A program made the translations under genes and the position numbers. Below the pieces are notes generated by a model. The model was not told where the DNA came from. It did not search any database and saw nothing but the letters and a program-made list of their open reading frames with translations. 39,236 nucleotides of DNA from Porticoccaceae bacterium (GTDB lineage: Bacteria; Pseudomonadota; Gammaproteobacteria; Pseudomonadales; Porticoccaceae), in the NCBI GenBank assembly GCA_002731695.1, contig PCCK01000004.1, positions 29,096 to 68,331 of the forward strand, given 5' to 3'. This document shows positions 32,187 through 39,236 of this stretch, in pieces; the stretch's first letter is position 1, and each line of letters opens with the position of its first letter.

Positions 32187-34310
32187 TCAATTGTTGTTTT
32201 CAACGTCCACTGTGGCAACCACTTTTACTGCTTGATCATCTGGGATTTCGCTGTACGACAAGACTGTAAGATCAGGCAGCCTGTGTCTGATAATTTTCGC
32301 TAACCATGGCCTTATTCCCGGGGACACAACCAGAACTGCAGGATGTCCCTGATTCTCAACTTTTTGTGTATTTTCGGCCAAAGCATTAAATAAACCCTCG
32401 GCAAGGTTTGGTTCTATTACCAATCCTTGGCCTTTGCTGCTTTGTTGCAAAATGTTGTGTAGCATTTGCTCTAAAGCGGGATTCAAGGTGATGACGGGGA
32501 GGCTAGTGTTAACATCTATCAAGCCTTGCACTATCATGCGTCCGAGCCTCGGACGGACAGCGGCTGTCAAATCGTCTGGATCTTGAGTATTACCGCTTTC
32601 GCTGGATAGAACTTCAATGATAGTGCGCATATCCCTCACTGAGACTGATTCGTCAAGAATATTTTGTAAGACTCTCGTTATGGTCGCGAGAGGGAGTTTA
32701 CCTGGAACCAAATCCTCCACTAGTTTCGGCGATCGAGCTGCCACTTTATCGAGTAACTGTTGAGTCTCGTCATGGCTGAGCAATTCCGACGCGCTATTTC
32801 TCAAAAGAGTGTTTAGGTGAGTTGCAACTGCTGTGGCCGCATCCACTACCGTATACCCTAGTGTTCTAGCATAATCGCGCTGAGAGGGTTCAATCCAAAT
32901 TGCGTCAAGGCCAAATGCTGGCTCTTTCGTAGGGATTCCCTCCAATCTTCCTAGCGCTTGACCGGGATTGATTGCCATCTCTCTTCCCACTTTAATGTCG
33001 CCCTTACCACGCACAACACCATTCATCACAATGTGATACACATCTGGAGGAAGATCTAAATTATCTCGAATACGGATAGGTTGAACCAAAAAGCCTAATT
33101 CCGCCGATAGCTTTTTGCGAACTCCCTTCACTCGCGGTAAAAGCTGTCCACCTGTCTCGGTATTTACCAAGGGTATCAACCCATAACCGATATCAAGGCC
33201 CACCAAATCAACCTGATCTACATCATCCCAGTCGAGCTCTTCTGACGGACTCTTTTCTTCATTTGCTTGAGTTATCTCATTTAAAGCAGCTTGTTGCAGA
33301 GCAGTTTTGGATTGGTTCGCAAGCATAAATCCAAGACCTGCAGCAGTGGACCCAAGAGTCAAGAAAATAAAGTGTGGCATACCTGGCACTAATCCCATGA
33401 GTATCAATATTCCAGCGGCTACATAAAGAGCGAGAGGGTTATTTAACTGACTCTTTGCCTGTTGGGTCATCGACTCAGAAGTTGTGACCCTAGTAACAAT
33501 TATTGCAGTAGCGAGGGACAGGAGTAGCTGAGGAATTTGAGCGACTAATCCATCTCCAATTGTAAGAAGAACATATATTTTTCCAGCCTCAGAGAAAGAA
33601 AGATCATGTTGACTTATTCCGATAGTGAGACCGCCTAGAATGTTAATTAAAAGGATTAGGAGACCAGCTATCGCGTCTCCTCTTACAAATTTGGATGCTC
33701 CATCCATCGAGCCAAAAAAATCTGATTCTTGAGAGATGGTTTCGCGCCTCTTTTTTGCGGTTTCTTGGTCTATCACTCCCGCATTTAAATCCGCATCAAT
33801 TGCCATCTGTTTTCCAGGTAAAGCGTCAAGAGTGAAACGCGCTATGACCTCTGAGACCCGCCCTGCCCCTTTTGTTACCACAATGAAATTAATAATCATT
33901 AAAATAGAGAAAATAATGAAACCGACTATATAGTTACCTGCAATCACAAAGTTACCGAAAGCCTCAATCACGTTTCCCGCTGCATCTGGTCCCTCATGTC
34001 CTTTCATAAGTACTAATCGGGTGGATGCAACATTTAATCCAAGCCTTAGCATAGTCGCAATCAATAGAATTGATGGAAATGCCGAAAAATCAAGAGGGGT
34101 AGAGCTATTGATCGCCACCATAATGATTATCAGACCAATCATTATGTTAAACGTAAAAAGGACATCCAACAAAAAAGGCGGTAAAGGAAGTATTAACATG
34201 CACAGAATTAGTAGGACAAGCGCGGGTACTCCTAAACCAGAGAGTTCGAATTTCGACAGGTCCTGTCGTATGTTTGACAGTATAGCTGTTGCCATAAATA
34301 CCTTTTCCAA
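32187..34310 (-). CDS. flhA: Flagellar type III export gate protein FlhA
   Basis: FlhA is the nonameric export gate: a membrane channel with a cytoplasmic ring that docks chaperone-substrate complexes. The 707-residue length is standard. About eight membrane segments fill residues 25-325, with the family signature RLGLNVASTRLVL near 88-100 and the charged loop PGKQMAIDADLNAG. The cytoplasmic domain follows, containing GIPTKEPAFGLDAIWI. It is the first gene of the minus-strand operon and has a sigma-54 promoter upstream. Confidence 0.97.
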   Translation of the reverse strand: MEKVFMATAILSNIRQDLSKFELSGLGVPALVLLILCMLILPLPPFLLDVLFTFNIMIGLIIIMVAINSSTPLDFSAFPSILLIATMLRLGLNVASTRLVLMKGHEGPDAAGNVIEAFGNFVIAGNYIVGFIIFSILMIINFIVVTKGAGRVSEVIARFTLDALPGKQMAIDADLNAGVIDQETAKKRRETISQESDFFGSMDGASKFVRGDAIAGLLILLINILGGLTIGISQHDLSFSEAGKIYVLLTIGDGLVAQIPQLLLSLATAIIVTRVTTSESMTQQAKSQLNNPLALYVAAGILILMGLVPGMPHFIFLTLGSTAAGLGFMLANQSKTALQQAALNEITQANEEKSPSEELDWDDVDQVDLVGLDIGYGLIPLVNTETGGQLLPRVKGVRKKLSAELGFLVQPIRIRDNLDLPPDVYHIVMNGVVRGKGDIKVGREMAINPGQALGRLEGIPTKEPAFGLDAIWIEPSQRDYARTLGYTVVDAATAVATHLNTLLRNSASELLSHDETQQLLDKVAARSPKLVEDLVPGKLPLATITRVLQNILDESVSVRDMRTIIEVLSSESGNTQDPDDLTAAVRPRLGRMIVQGLIDVNTSLPVITLNPALEQMLHNILQQSSKGQGLVIEPNLAEGLFNALAENTQKVENQGHPAVLVVSPGIRPWLAKIIRHRLPDLTVLSYSEIPDDQAVKVVATVDVENNN

Positions 34311-34367
34311 TAAAATCAGCGTCTTAAAAAAAACGTGACTAAAATCAAATTCAGTTACTATCTGAAA

Positions 34368-34383
34368 AGCAATAACTGTGCCA
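34368..34383 (-). promoter_or_regulatory. Sigma-54 promoter of the flhA operon
   Basis: On the minus strand the sequence reads TGGCAC-AGTTA-TTGCT, a full match to the -24/-12 consensus with GG-N10-GC spacing. It lies about 58 bases upstream of the flhA ATG in the 248-base gap shared with the divergent flgP operon. Confidence 0.85.
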
Positions 34384-34442
34384 CAAAAAAACCCACAATT
34401 TCATCAAGTGTTTTGAATGCTCACTGAACATTAATGTCGCTC

Positions 34443-34469
34443 TAAAGATTGACATGCATCTGTCGATCT
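34443..34469 (+). promoter_or_regulatory. Sigma-28-like promoter of the flgP operon
   Basis: TAAAGATT, exactly 11 bases, then GTCGATCT. The -35 TAAAG core and the CGAT core match the FliA consensus and the spacing is exact; the end of the -10 box is weaker than in the fliS promoter. The flgP ATG is about 90 bases downstream. Confidence 0.5.
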
Positions 34470-34558
34470 TTACTCTAGAACTATTACGATCACGAGGCAC
34501 GGTTAGCCACTTTGAGGTGAGAATAGGAAATCCATTAAAATTATCCATCGGGTGCTGT

Positions 34559-35104
34559 ATGAGACGAGTATGTAAAAAATTAATTAGTAGCGTTGGTCTG
34601 GGTCTAGCGGCCATTTTTTTTGTGGGATGCTCCACTACAACGACTGAATATTCTTCCGCTGTCATGCGAAATATGGTGAGCGAGGCTGAAAACATAATGG
34701 CTACTGGGTATGCAGTAATTAGCGTTCAAATGAATGACAATCCAGCACAGCAACGATTACTTTCGATACGCGCCTCTAAATTGGACGCCTACCGATCTTT
34801 GCTCGAGCAGGTTTATGGTCAGTACCTCGACGTAAATACTACCGTAGGGGAAATGGTCGTGAAAAGCGATACCTTTCGGGCAAGGGTTCAGGGGGTTATT
34901 TATGGTGCCCAGCTTGTATCGATAACTCCAGTGGGCGATGATACCTATACCGTGACTCTATCTCTGAGTCGGTCTATTGTTGATGATCTCAGGGTGTTGT
35001 ATATTGATCAAATGTCACGCAGCAAGACAGCGGTTCGGCAAACGGTTCAAACCCCCTCTCAGATGGCTCAATCGAAGCCAGTTCGTGTAATGAAGGGAGT
35101 TTGA
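34559..35104 (+). CDS. flgP: Outer-membrane flagellar lipoprotein FlgP
   Basis: FlgP is an LPP20-family lipoprotein that forms an outer-membrane disk or ring around polar flagella in vibrios and campylobacters. From the ATG at 34559 the protein is 181 residues; longer frames upstream run into the promoter. A lipoprotein signal ends FVGC with the lipidated Cys at 24. The mature part contains the family-typical IRASKLDAYRSLLEQVYG and the TYTVTLSLSRSIVDDL strand. It is followed 32 bases later by flgT. FlgO, the usual third partner, is not present in this window. Confidence 0.9.
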   Translation: MRRVCKKLISSVGLGLAAIFFVGCSTTTTEYSSAVMRNMVSEAENIMATGYAVISVQMNDNPAQQRLLSIRASKLDAYRSLLEQVYGQYLDVNTTVGEMVVKSDTFRARVQGVIYGAQLVSITPVGDDTYTVTLSLSRSIVDDLRVLYIDQMSRSKTAVRQTVQTPSQMAQSKPVRVMKGV

Positions 35105-35136
35105 TTTTCAGTTTGAACTAGCGGTAGGAAAAGTAA

Positions 35137-36543
35137 ATGTCTGGGTTCATAGATGGAGGCGTATTAAATGGTGGTTCCACCCTGGCGGGAAGGGTACTAG
35201 CTGTCCTTTTGATCCTTAAAATATTCCTAATAGCGTTTAATGTTAGTGCAAATCAAAGTTTTTCTGCAGAGCAAAAATTAGAGGCGATAAAACAAGCTCT
35301 CGTCGATCTTGCTATGGAGTCTGAAGTGACTCTCGGTAGTGCCGCATACATTGATGACCGGGGCGTTCTCCATGAATCGACCCTTATGTCGAGTAGCAGC
35401 AATGTGCGCGGTGTGCGCGTGCTCTCTTACCTCGAGGAAGCTGGTATCCCAGTAGCTCGAGTCGAAGCGTCAATGTTATCTGACCGAACTTGCCCTGGCG
35501 CACGTCCAGAACTTCGCCGTGAGGCAGTGGTGCGTGTCGGATACAGCGGCGATAATAAACGCTTGGGTGATCATTACCTCAGTGAGATTGCGGCACTCTC
35601 AGAACTTGTTCTAATTGAATCCTTCAGGAGTTCGTCGGCTTGGACGGCACGGCCCGAAGTTAGGTTTGCGTCCAATTACGATAATCTCGTTTCTGGAACT
35701 TCAAGCAATAGAGTGCCTTATCTGTTTGACGTAAAAGTGAGCGATTACAACCCCGCTGCCACAACTGGACCGAATGAGGTCATGGACGTCGTCAGAAAAG
35801 GCTTTGAGGCTGGAAAATCTGCGGTAGAATTTTCTTTGGGATTTGCTGAGTGGTCGGGTGTTCCAGCAGGAGCTTGGTCCATCTTTCCTATTTTGAAAGA
35901 TGGGTTTGGAGAGGGGAGTTATGGTCTAGACCCGTCTTCAGATCCGGCTCTACCACCGAATCCATATTATCCCGGGGAGCTCGGCTCAGGGCAGCAGGCG
36001 GTTCGAAGGTTCTTGGGAGCATACAACTTGAGTAAGCTTCCTGAATATGCTCGCGATAATGCGTCTTGGTCTGGGTCACGAATTGATTTAGAGTTGGAAC
36101 TGGTAGACCGACAGTTTGACACTCCGATTTGGAATAAGACAGTTACGCTCAACTACCCAAGATTAAAAAAAGGTTATGCGAAAACAGCAATTCCACCTGA
36201 GTTCAAGCATCAAATTGTTGTTGCGACGGAGCATATGCTGTCGGAGATTAACGATTCCATGGAGTGCATGGCACAATACTATCACTTGAAAAATGCGGAT
36301 GGCGCAAGCGGCACAGCGTCTATCAATGCCGGGTCCGTCGCCGGGGTCTCTGTCGGCGATCAATTTTTGCTAAGCAGCGATCCGAATATTTTGAATGCTG
36401 CGGTTAATTCTTCGGCGCTATCGACTCTGTCTCTAGCAAAGGTGGAGTCAGTAAGTCGCCACAGTGCGGTTTTAAGGCATATCGCTGGGCCGCGTTGGAC
36501 CAGCTCGCAGGCAAACGAAAATTTAGTGGCGCTTTATTTCTGA
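35137..36543 (+). CDS. flgT: Flagellar H-ring protein FlgT
   Basis: FlgT forms the periplasmic H ring around the LP ring in sodium-driven polar motors and is needed to install MotX/MotY and the stators. The 468-residue protein is longer than vibrio FlgT (about 375). A hydrophobic signal segment lies at about 20-38, followed by the N domain (KLEAIKQALVDLAMES to VRGVRVLSYLEEAG), then the middle domain starting DRTCPGARPELRREAVV. The C-terminal part (about 380-468) contains a small beta domain, as in FlgT-C. A GGAAAAG ribosome site precedes the ATG. Confidence 0.85.
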   Translation: MSGFIDGGVLNGGSTLAGRVLAVLLILKIFLIAFNVSANQSFSAEQKLEAIKQALVDLAMESEVTLGSAAYIDDRGVLHESTLMSSSSNVRGVRVLSYLEEAGIPVARVEASMLSDRTCPGARPELRREAVVRVGYSGDNKRLGDHYLSEIAALSELVLIESFRSSSAWTARPEVRFASNYDNLVSGTSSNRVPYLFDVKVSDYNPAATTGPNEVMDVVRKGFEAGKSAVEFSLGFAEWSGVPAGAWSIFPILKDGFGEGSYGLDPSSDPALPPNPYYPGELGSGQQAVRRFLGAYNLSKLPEYARDNASWSGSRIDLELELVDRQFDTPIWNKTVTLNYPRLKKGYAKTAIPPEFKHQIVVATEHMLSEINDSMECMAQYYHLKNADGASGTASINAGSVAGVSVGDQFLLSSDPNILNAAVNSSALSTLSLAKVESVSRHSAVLRHIAGPRWTSSQANENLVALYF

Positions 36544-36561
36544 GCGCAGACGGAGGAAAAG

Positions 36562-37014
36562 ATGAAATTTAAATCACATGAACTTAAATATTCAAAGGTT
36601 TTTGCGGCGCTAGTTTTGGTGCCTTTGCTGTTTTCGTCTGCCTCAACGGTTGCTGAGAGTCCAGAGGAAGCTCTTGCGCAGCTGATCAAGGATGTTCGAT
36701 TGATGACACCGACGCTTACAGAGGCCTTCGCCGACGGTCGATACATCACCAAGAAAGGGGATACGTTAGACCGCATAATTGCAAATACGATGGTTGATAA
36801 CCCGGTAAGAAAATCAATATTGCGTCAAGCGATAGTTTTAGCAAATCCGCATGCATTTAAGCGCAAAAACCCGAATTGGATGTATGCCAATAAGCAATTG
36901 AAACTCCCTACGGCAGAGCATATTCATAACGTAGTGTTCACGAATTCAGGCGGCATCTTGGACGCCAAAAAGGCTGCCAGCACAGAACGAAAGTCATGGG
37001 TTCAATACCCCTAG
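36562..37014 (+). CDS. Periplasmic LysM/FimV-like protein of the flgT operon
   Basis: A 150-residue exported protein: signal peptide about 1-31 (VFAALVLVPLLFSSASTVA), then a helical stretch, then a LysM-like peptidoglycan-binding module at about 60-117 (YITKKGDTLDRII to WMYANKQLKLP), close in pattern to the N-terminal LysM of FimV. A GGAGG ribosome site lies 6 bases before the ATG. It is 18 bases after flgT and may anchor the outer ring assembly to the cell wall. The specific family is not certain. Confidence 0.78.
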   Translation: MKFKSHELKYSKVFAALVLVPLLFSSASTVAESPEEALAQLIKDVRLMTPTLTEAFADGRYITKKGDTLDRIIANTMVDNPVRKSILRQAIVLANPHAFKRKNPNWMYANKQLKLPTAEHIHNVVFTNSGGILDAKKAASTERKSWVQYP

Positions 37015-37030
37015 CAATGTTCGACATTGC
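37014..37030. repeat. 17-base inverted repeat after the LysM gene
   Basis: GCAATGT-TCG-ACATTGC is a perfect 7-base inverted repeat around TCG, beginning at the last base of the LysM gene's stop codon. An A-run, not a T-run, follows, so it is not a classic terminator. It may stabilise or process the message between the ring genes and the FliK2 pair. Confidence 0.4.
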
Positions 37031-37076
37031 GCAAAAAGATGAAAGACTCTAATGATTTGAGCTAAGGAGCTTTGAT

Positions 37077-38150
37077 GTGCTAGGTCCTGAGCAAGTCAAC
37101 TTCGCGGTTAGGCCAACACCTATATTCCTTGAGGGTACGGTGTCCATTGATATCACCGAAGACGTTGCGCGTGATCTGTCATTACGTGATGGACAAATTG
37201 TTCGAGCTGTTGTTGGTATGCGGGGCGAAGAGCTCAGGCTTTCTATCGGTAACAGAGAACTTGTCATAGGAAATAGAGACCTTGCCACCGTGATTGGAGA
37301 GCAACTTAAGACGGGAGACAAGATTGATCTGCGCGTTACAAACAACTCTACATTACTTCAACCGCTGGTATCGCCCTCAGTGACATCGGCTTTGGCTACA
37401 CCTGGGTCTCGGTTAATGAGTCTGCTCTTTCGTCCGGTTCAAGATTCGAGCTTGACACAATTGTTTTCTCCCCAGAGCCCTTTCTCCAGTCTACAACAGA
37501 TTGCCAAGGGTGAAAATTCGCGCTGGTTGGCACAGCTAGTACAAAGCATGGCGAGGCTTTCGCCTGAGGCCGTAAAGAGGGCACTCATTGCCTCCGGCTT
37601 ATTTACGGAGGCTCGGGTTGGTCGGCAGCTTTTGGCCCCCATGGACCTTAAGCAGATTCTCAAATCTATTTTGAGGGCACAACCCCCGCAATCGATAATC
37701 GCTCGTGAGTTAGAGTCTGCAGTGGATGAGATCGAGAGCCGTCAAGTGGAGAGTCTCCAGGCGCAACAAAATCGAGCACTGTCATACAGTTTTGTGTTGC
37801 CGTTTAACGACGCGAATCCGGTTCAGATTGAGTTTCAGCGTGATTCCGGCGGTGACGACCAGGCAGACGCAGATTGGGTAATCAATCTTCATACAGACAG
37901 TTTGGTACTGGGTGAGTTGTGGCTTAAAACAACTTTAAAATCCTCGCTTCGCCTAGATATGGAGATGTGGGCAGCCCGCTCTGATGTGGCCAAATTGGCG
38001 CGGTCGGGTTCTGGAGAGCTTCATCGACAGCTTGAGGAATTTGGGCTCGCTCTTGGGAAGATGACGGTTCACCATGCTCGCAGGCCATTAGCGGGTATTG
38101 GTGATGCGAAGCCCCTCCGTCCCGGTGGTGTTGTGGATGTAATCACGTGA
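37077..38150 (+). CDS. Second FliK-like (Flg_hook) protein
   Basis: A 357-residue protein with a Flg_hook-like C-terminal domain (about 235-340: SYSFVLPFN, then VINLHTDSLVLGELWLKTTL) and a beta-rich N-terminal region (VARDLSLRDGQIVRAVVGMRG) unlike the main FliK. It starts at a GTG with AAGGAG seven bases upstream. It overlaps the following FlhB-C-like gene by a GTGA, a pairing seen in other bacteria (for example Bacillus YlqG/YlqH). It probably binds its partner as FliK binds FlhB. No signal peptide is seen. Confidence 0.8.
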   Translation: MLGPEQVNFAVRPTPIFLEGTVSIDITEDVARDLSLRDGQIVRAVVGMRGEELRLSIGNRELVIGNRDLATVIGEQLKTGDKIDLRVTNNSTLLQPLVSPSVTSALATPGSRLMSLLFRPVQDSSLTQLFSPQSPFSSLQQIAKGENSRWLAQLVQSMARLSPEAVKRALIASGLFTEARVGRQLLAPMDLKQILKSILRAQPPQSIIARELESAVDEIESRQVESLQAQQNRALSYSFVLPFNDANPVQIEFQRDSGGDDQADADWVINLHTDSLVLGELWLKTTLKSSLRLDMEMWAARSDVAKLARSGSGELHRQLEEFGLALGKMTVHHARRPLAGIGDAKPLRPGGVVDVIT

Positions 38151-38437
38151 TATATAAGCCGGCGAAGAAAGCTGTAGCTATCGAGTATGGTAAAAATCCA
38201 GTTCCTATGTTGACCGCGAAAGGGCAAGATGAACTTGCTGAAGCGATCATCGACGAGGCGCAGCGCCAAGGAGTCCATATTGCTAAAGATCCACAACTTG
38301 TCGCGTTATTGAGTCAACTTGATTTAGAGGGAGAGATTCCTGAAAATCTTTATGTAGCTGTGGCTGTAATCTTGTCTTGGGTATACTGGCTGAAGGGGAT
38401 GGAACCAGAAAATTTCAAGAAAAAAACATCACGTTAG
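38147..38437 (+). CDS. FlhB cytoplasmic-domain homologue
   Basis: A 96-residue protein equal to the cleaved C-terminal fragment of FlhB: KKAVAIEYGKNPVPMLTAKG, then ELAEAIIDEAQRQGVHIAKDPQLVALLSQLDLEGEIPENLYVAVAVI in its parts (QRQGVHIAKDPQLVALL, GEIPENLYVAVAVI). It lacks the NPTH motif and all membrane segments, so it is not a broken flhB; such proteins exist as stand-alone genes (YlqH type) and can partly replace the FlhB fragment. The GTG start overlaps the FliK2 stop (GTGA). Confidence 0.9.
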   Translation: MIYKPAKKAVAIEYGKNPVPMLTAKGQDELAEAIIDEAQRQGVHIAKDPQLVALLSQLDLEGEIPENLYVAVAVILSWVYWLKGMEPENFKKKTSR

Positions 38438-38447
38438 CGAAGTAACT

Positions 38448-38879
38448 TTAGGCGTTTCCTACCGAGTTTTTGCGGCTATTGGAGCGAATCTTTCCGAGCC
38501 TATCATATACTTCGACGCTACTTAAGGGATCGGGTGTCTGAATTGTGTGGAGTGCTCCACGAATTGTTTCTAGTTTTCGGTTGATAAGCACTTCATTGCG
38601 CATATGTAATTCCTTGCACTCCTTCATCAGATCCATTACTTGCTGCCACATAGCAACATTATCCGCTAAAGCATCTTTACTATCAGTGTAAGACTTTATG
38701 CGATCTAAAAGCTCCTCACTCGCTAAAAAATCGAGTATCTCAAGCTTCTGGCTTTGAAGATTTTCAAAAAGTTCTAGGTTTTGGTCTTTCAGCGACTCAA
38801 ACTCGTTTGAGAGAACCGATTTGAGTGCGTTTGCTTTGTGTAGGGTCTGTGAGATGTACTCGGTTTCTGTATTCGGCAT
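38448..38879 (-). CDS. flgN: Flagellar hook-filament junction chaperone FlgN
   Basis: FlgN is the cytoplasmic chaperone for the junction proteins FlgK and FlgL. The 143-residue protein is almost all helix, with FlgN-typical sequence in its second half: CKELHMRNEVLINRKLETIR near 88-107, and a C-terminal VEVYDRLGKI that resembles the YDxxGR end of the family. It follows flgM on the same strand, the usual order. The ribosome site is weak and a strong hairpin lies about 22 bases upstream. Confidence 0.88.
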   Translation of the reverse strand: MPNTETEYISQTLHKANALKSVLSNEFESLKDQNLELFENLQSQKLEILDFLASEELLDRIKSYTDSKDALADNVAMWQQVMDLMKECKELHMRNEVLINRKLETIRGALHTIQTPDPLSSVEVYDRLGKIRSNSRKNSVGNA

Positions 38880-38900
38880 TATCTGCTAATACTTTTTTTG

Positions 38901-38928
38901 AGGCCAAAGCTTAACTAAGCTTTGGCCT
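38901..38928 (-). repeat. Strong hairpin between flgM and flgN
   Basis: GGCCAAAGCTTA and its exact complement TAAGCTTTGGCC meet around two bases, giving a 12-13 bp perfect stem. On the minus strand it is followed by a run of A, not T, so it does not look like an intrinsic terminator. It may set the relative amounts of FlgM and FlgN. Confidence 0.6.
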
Positions 38929-38945
38929 TGATTGAAAGGGGCAAC

Positions 38946-39236
38946 CTAGGTGTTTCCAACCATCATCTCAATGGCAAGGAAGTTTTCGGCAATCCTTCGC
39001 TCATTTAACGGGTAGTTACCTTCCCTAAGAGCGGCTTTGATTGCATTGACTTTTGCTTCATCAAATTCAGCAGTGGCAAATGCCTCCTCTGCTGCCTTAC
39101 TCAATATCAGCTGATCTTTCTCTACATTTGTAACATCTTTTTTCTCAGCTGGAGTGTCAAGAGCTTCACTGGCTTTTTTAAGCTTTTCGGCTGCATCAGA
39201 GGCTGCCTTAAGTTGTGCTGCTGCTGATCCAACGCT
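38946..39236 (-). CDS. flgM: Anti-sigma-28 factor FlgM (3' part; runs off the window)
   Basis: FlgM holds sigma-28 until the hook is finished, then is exported. The last 96 codons are present, and the gene's start lies beyond base 39236. The C-terminal sigma-28-binding part is clear: DEAKVNAIKAALREGNYPL followed by NERRIAENFLAIEMMVGN. The upstream part is Ala/Lys/Asp-rich and disordered, as usual for FlgM. It precedes flgN by 66 bases. Its own promoter and flgA would be outside the window. Confidence 0.93.
   Translation of the reverse strand, partial: SVGSAAAQLKAASDAAEKLKKASEALDTPAEKKDVTNVEKDQLILSKAAEEAFATAEFDEAKVNAIKAALREGNYPLNERRIAENFLAIEMMVGNT

Noticed and set aside
34454-34558. Extended N-terminus of FlgP
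   Set aside because: It would start inside the predicted sigma-28 promoter and bury the lipoprotein signal 35 residues in.
38147-38437. The FlhB-C-like gene as a pseudogene fragment of flhB
   Set aside because: It has its own coupled start, intact frame, and matches the known stand-alone family; the full flhB is present at 23561-24706.
1-39236. Genomic island, phage, insertion sequence, CRISPR array or RNA gene
   Set aside because: No integrase, transposase, direct-repeat array or tRNA/rRNA sequence was seen; gene order is that of a native flagellar cluster.

Overview
The window is almost entirely a polar-flagellum gene cluster from a gammaproteobacterium, probably marine. Three things point that way: the FleQ/FlrA to FleR/FlrC order ahead of fliEFGHIJ-KLMNOPQR-flhB, the flhA-flhF-flhG-fliA block, and the FlgP/FlgT ring proteins known from vibrios and relatives. 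The stator B proteins have the PomB-like membrane segment of sodium motors. No species can be named from the sequence alone.

Layout. (1) 1-3282, plus: stator MotA/PomA followed by two tandem MotB/PomB paralogues. (2) 3460-8098, minus: a voltage-gated-type K+ channel; fliS with a small unknown gene behind a good sigma-28 promoter; a secreted Sel1-repeat protein; and a ClC chloride transporter with CBS domains. (3) 8395-11321, plus: two sigma-54 activators. The first is FleQ-like but has no N-terminal domain. The second is FleR-like with a receiver that lacks the phospho-acceptor, and no FleS kinase gene lies between them. (4) 11335-24706, plus: fliEFGHIJ, fliKLMNOPQR and flhB. (5) 24735-27805, plus: three unassigned genes continuing the flhB operon, namely a DamX-like pseudo-ATPase/SPOR membrane protein, a small acidic protein and a membrane coiled-coil protein. 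(6) 27929-34310, minus: flhA, flhF, flhG, fliA and two unrecognised genes. (7) 34559-38437, plus: flgP, flgT, a LysM protein, a second FliK-like protein and an FlhB-C-like protein. (8) 38448-39236, minus: flgN and the 3' end of flgM, which runs off the window.

Regulation readable in the DNA: a sigma-54 -24/-12 element lies before the fleR-like gene (9770), before fliK (17413) and before flhA (34383, minus). Sigma-28-type promoters lie before fliS (minus) and flgP (plus). Paired AACTGNCAG sites upstream of the 9770 promoter look like enhancer sites. The inferred hierarchy is FleQ-like protein plus sigma-54, then the FleR-like protein plus basal-body, export and fliA operons, then sigma-28 (held by FlgM), then fliS and the outer-ring genes.

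The core machine is standard. The unusual parts are: duplicated B stators that each carry an internal repeat; a kinase-less activator pair; an FlhF with eroded G motifs; the three-gene DamX-like cassette; two unknown genes after fliA where chemotaxis genes are often found; and a FliK2/FlhB-C pair. No chemotaxis genes, flagellin or rod/hook genes lie in the window. No tRNA, rRNA, CRISPR or insertion sequence was seen. No gene-free stretch exceeds 300 bases; the longest are 8099-8394, 9556-9839 and 4411-4690, and all three hold promoter elements.
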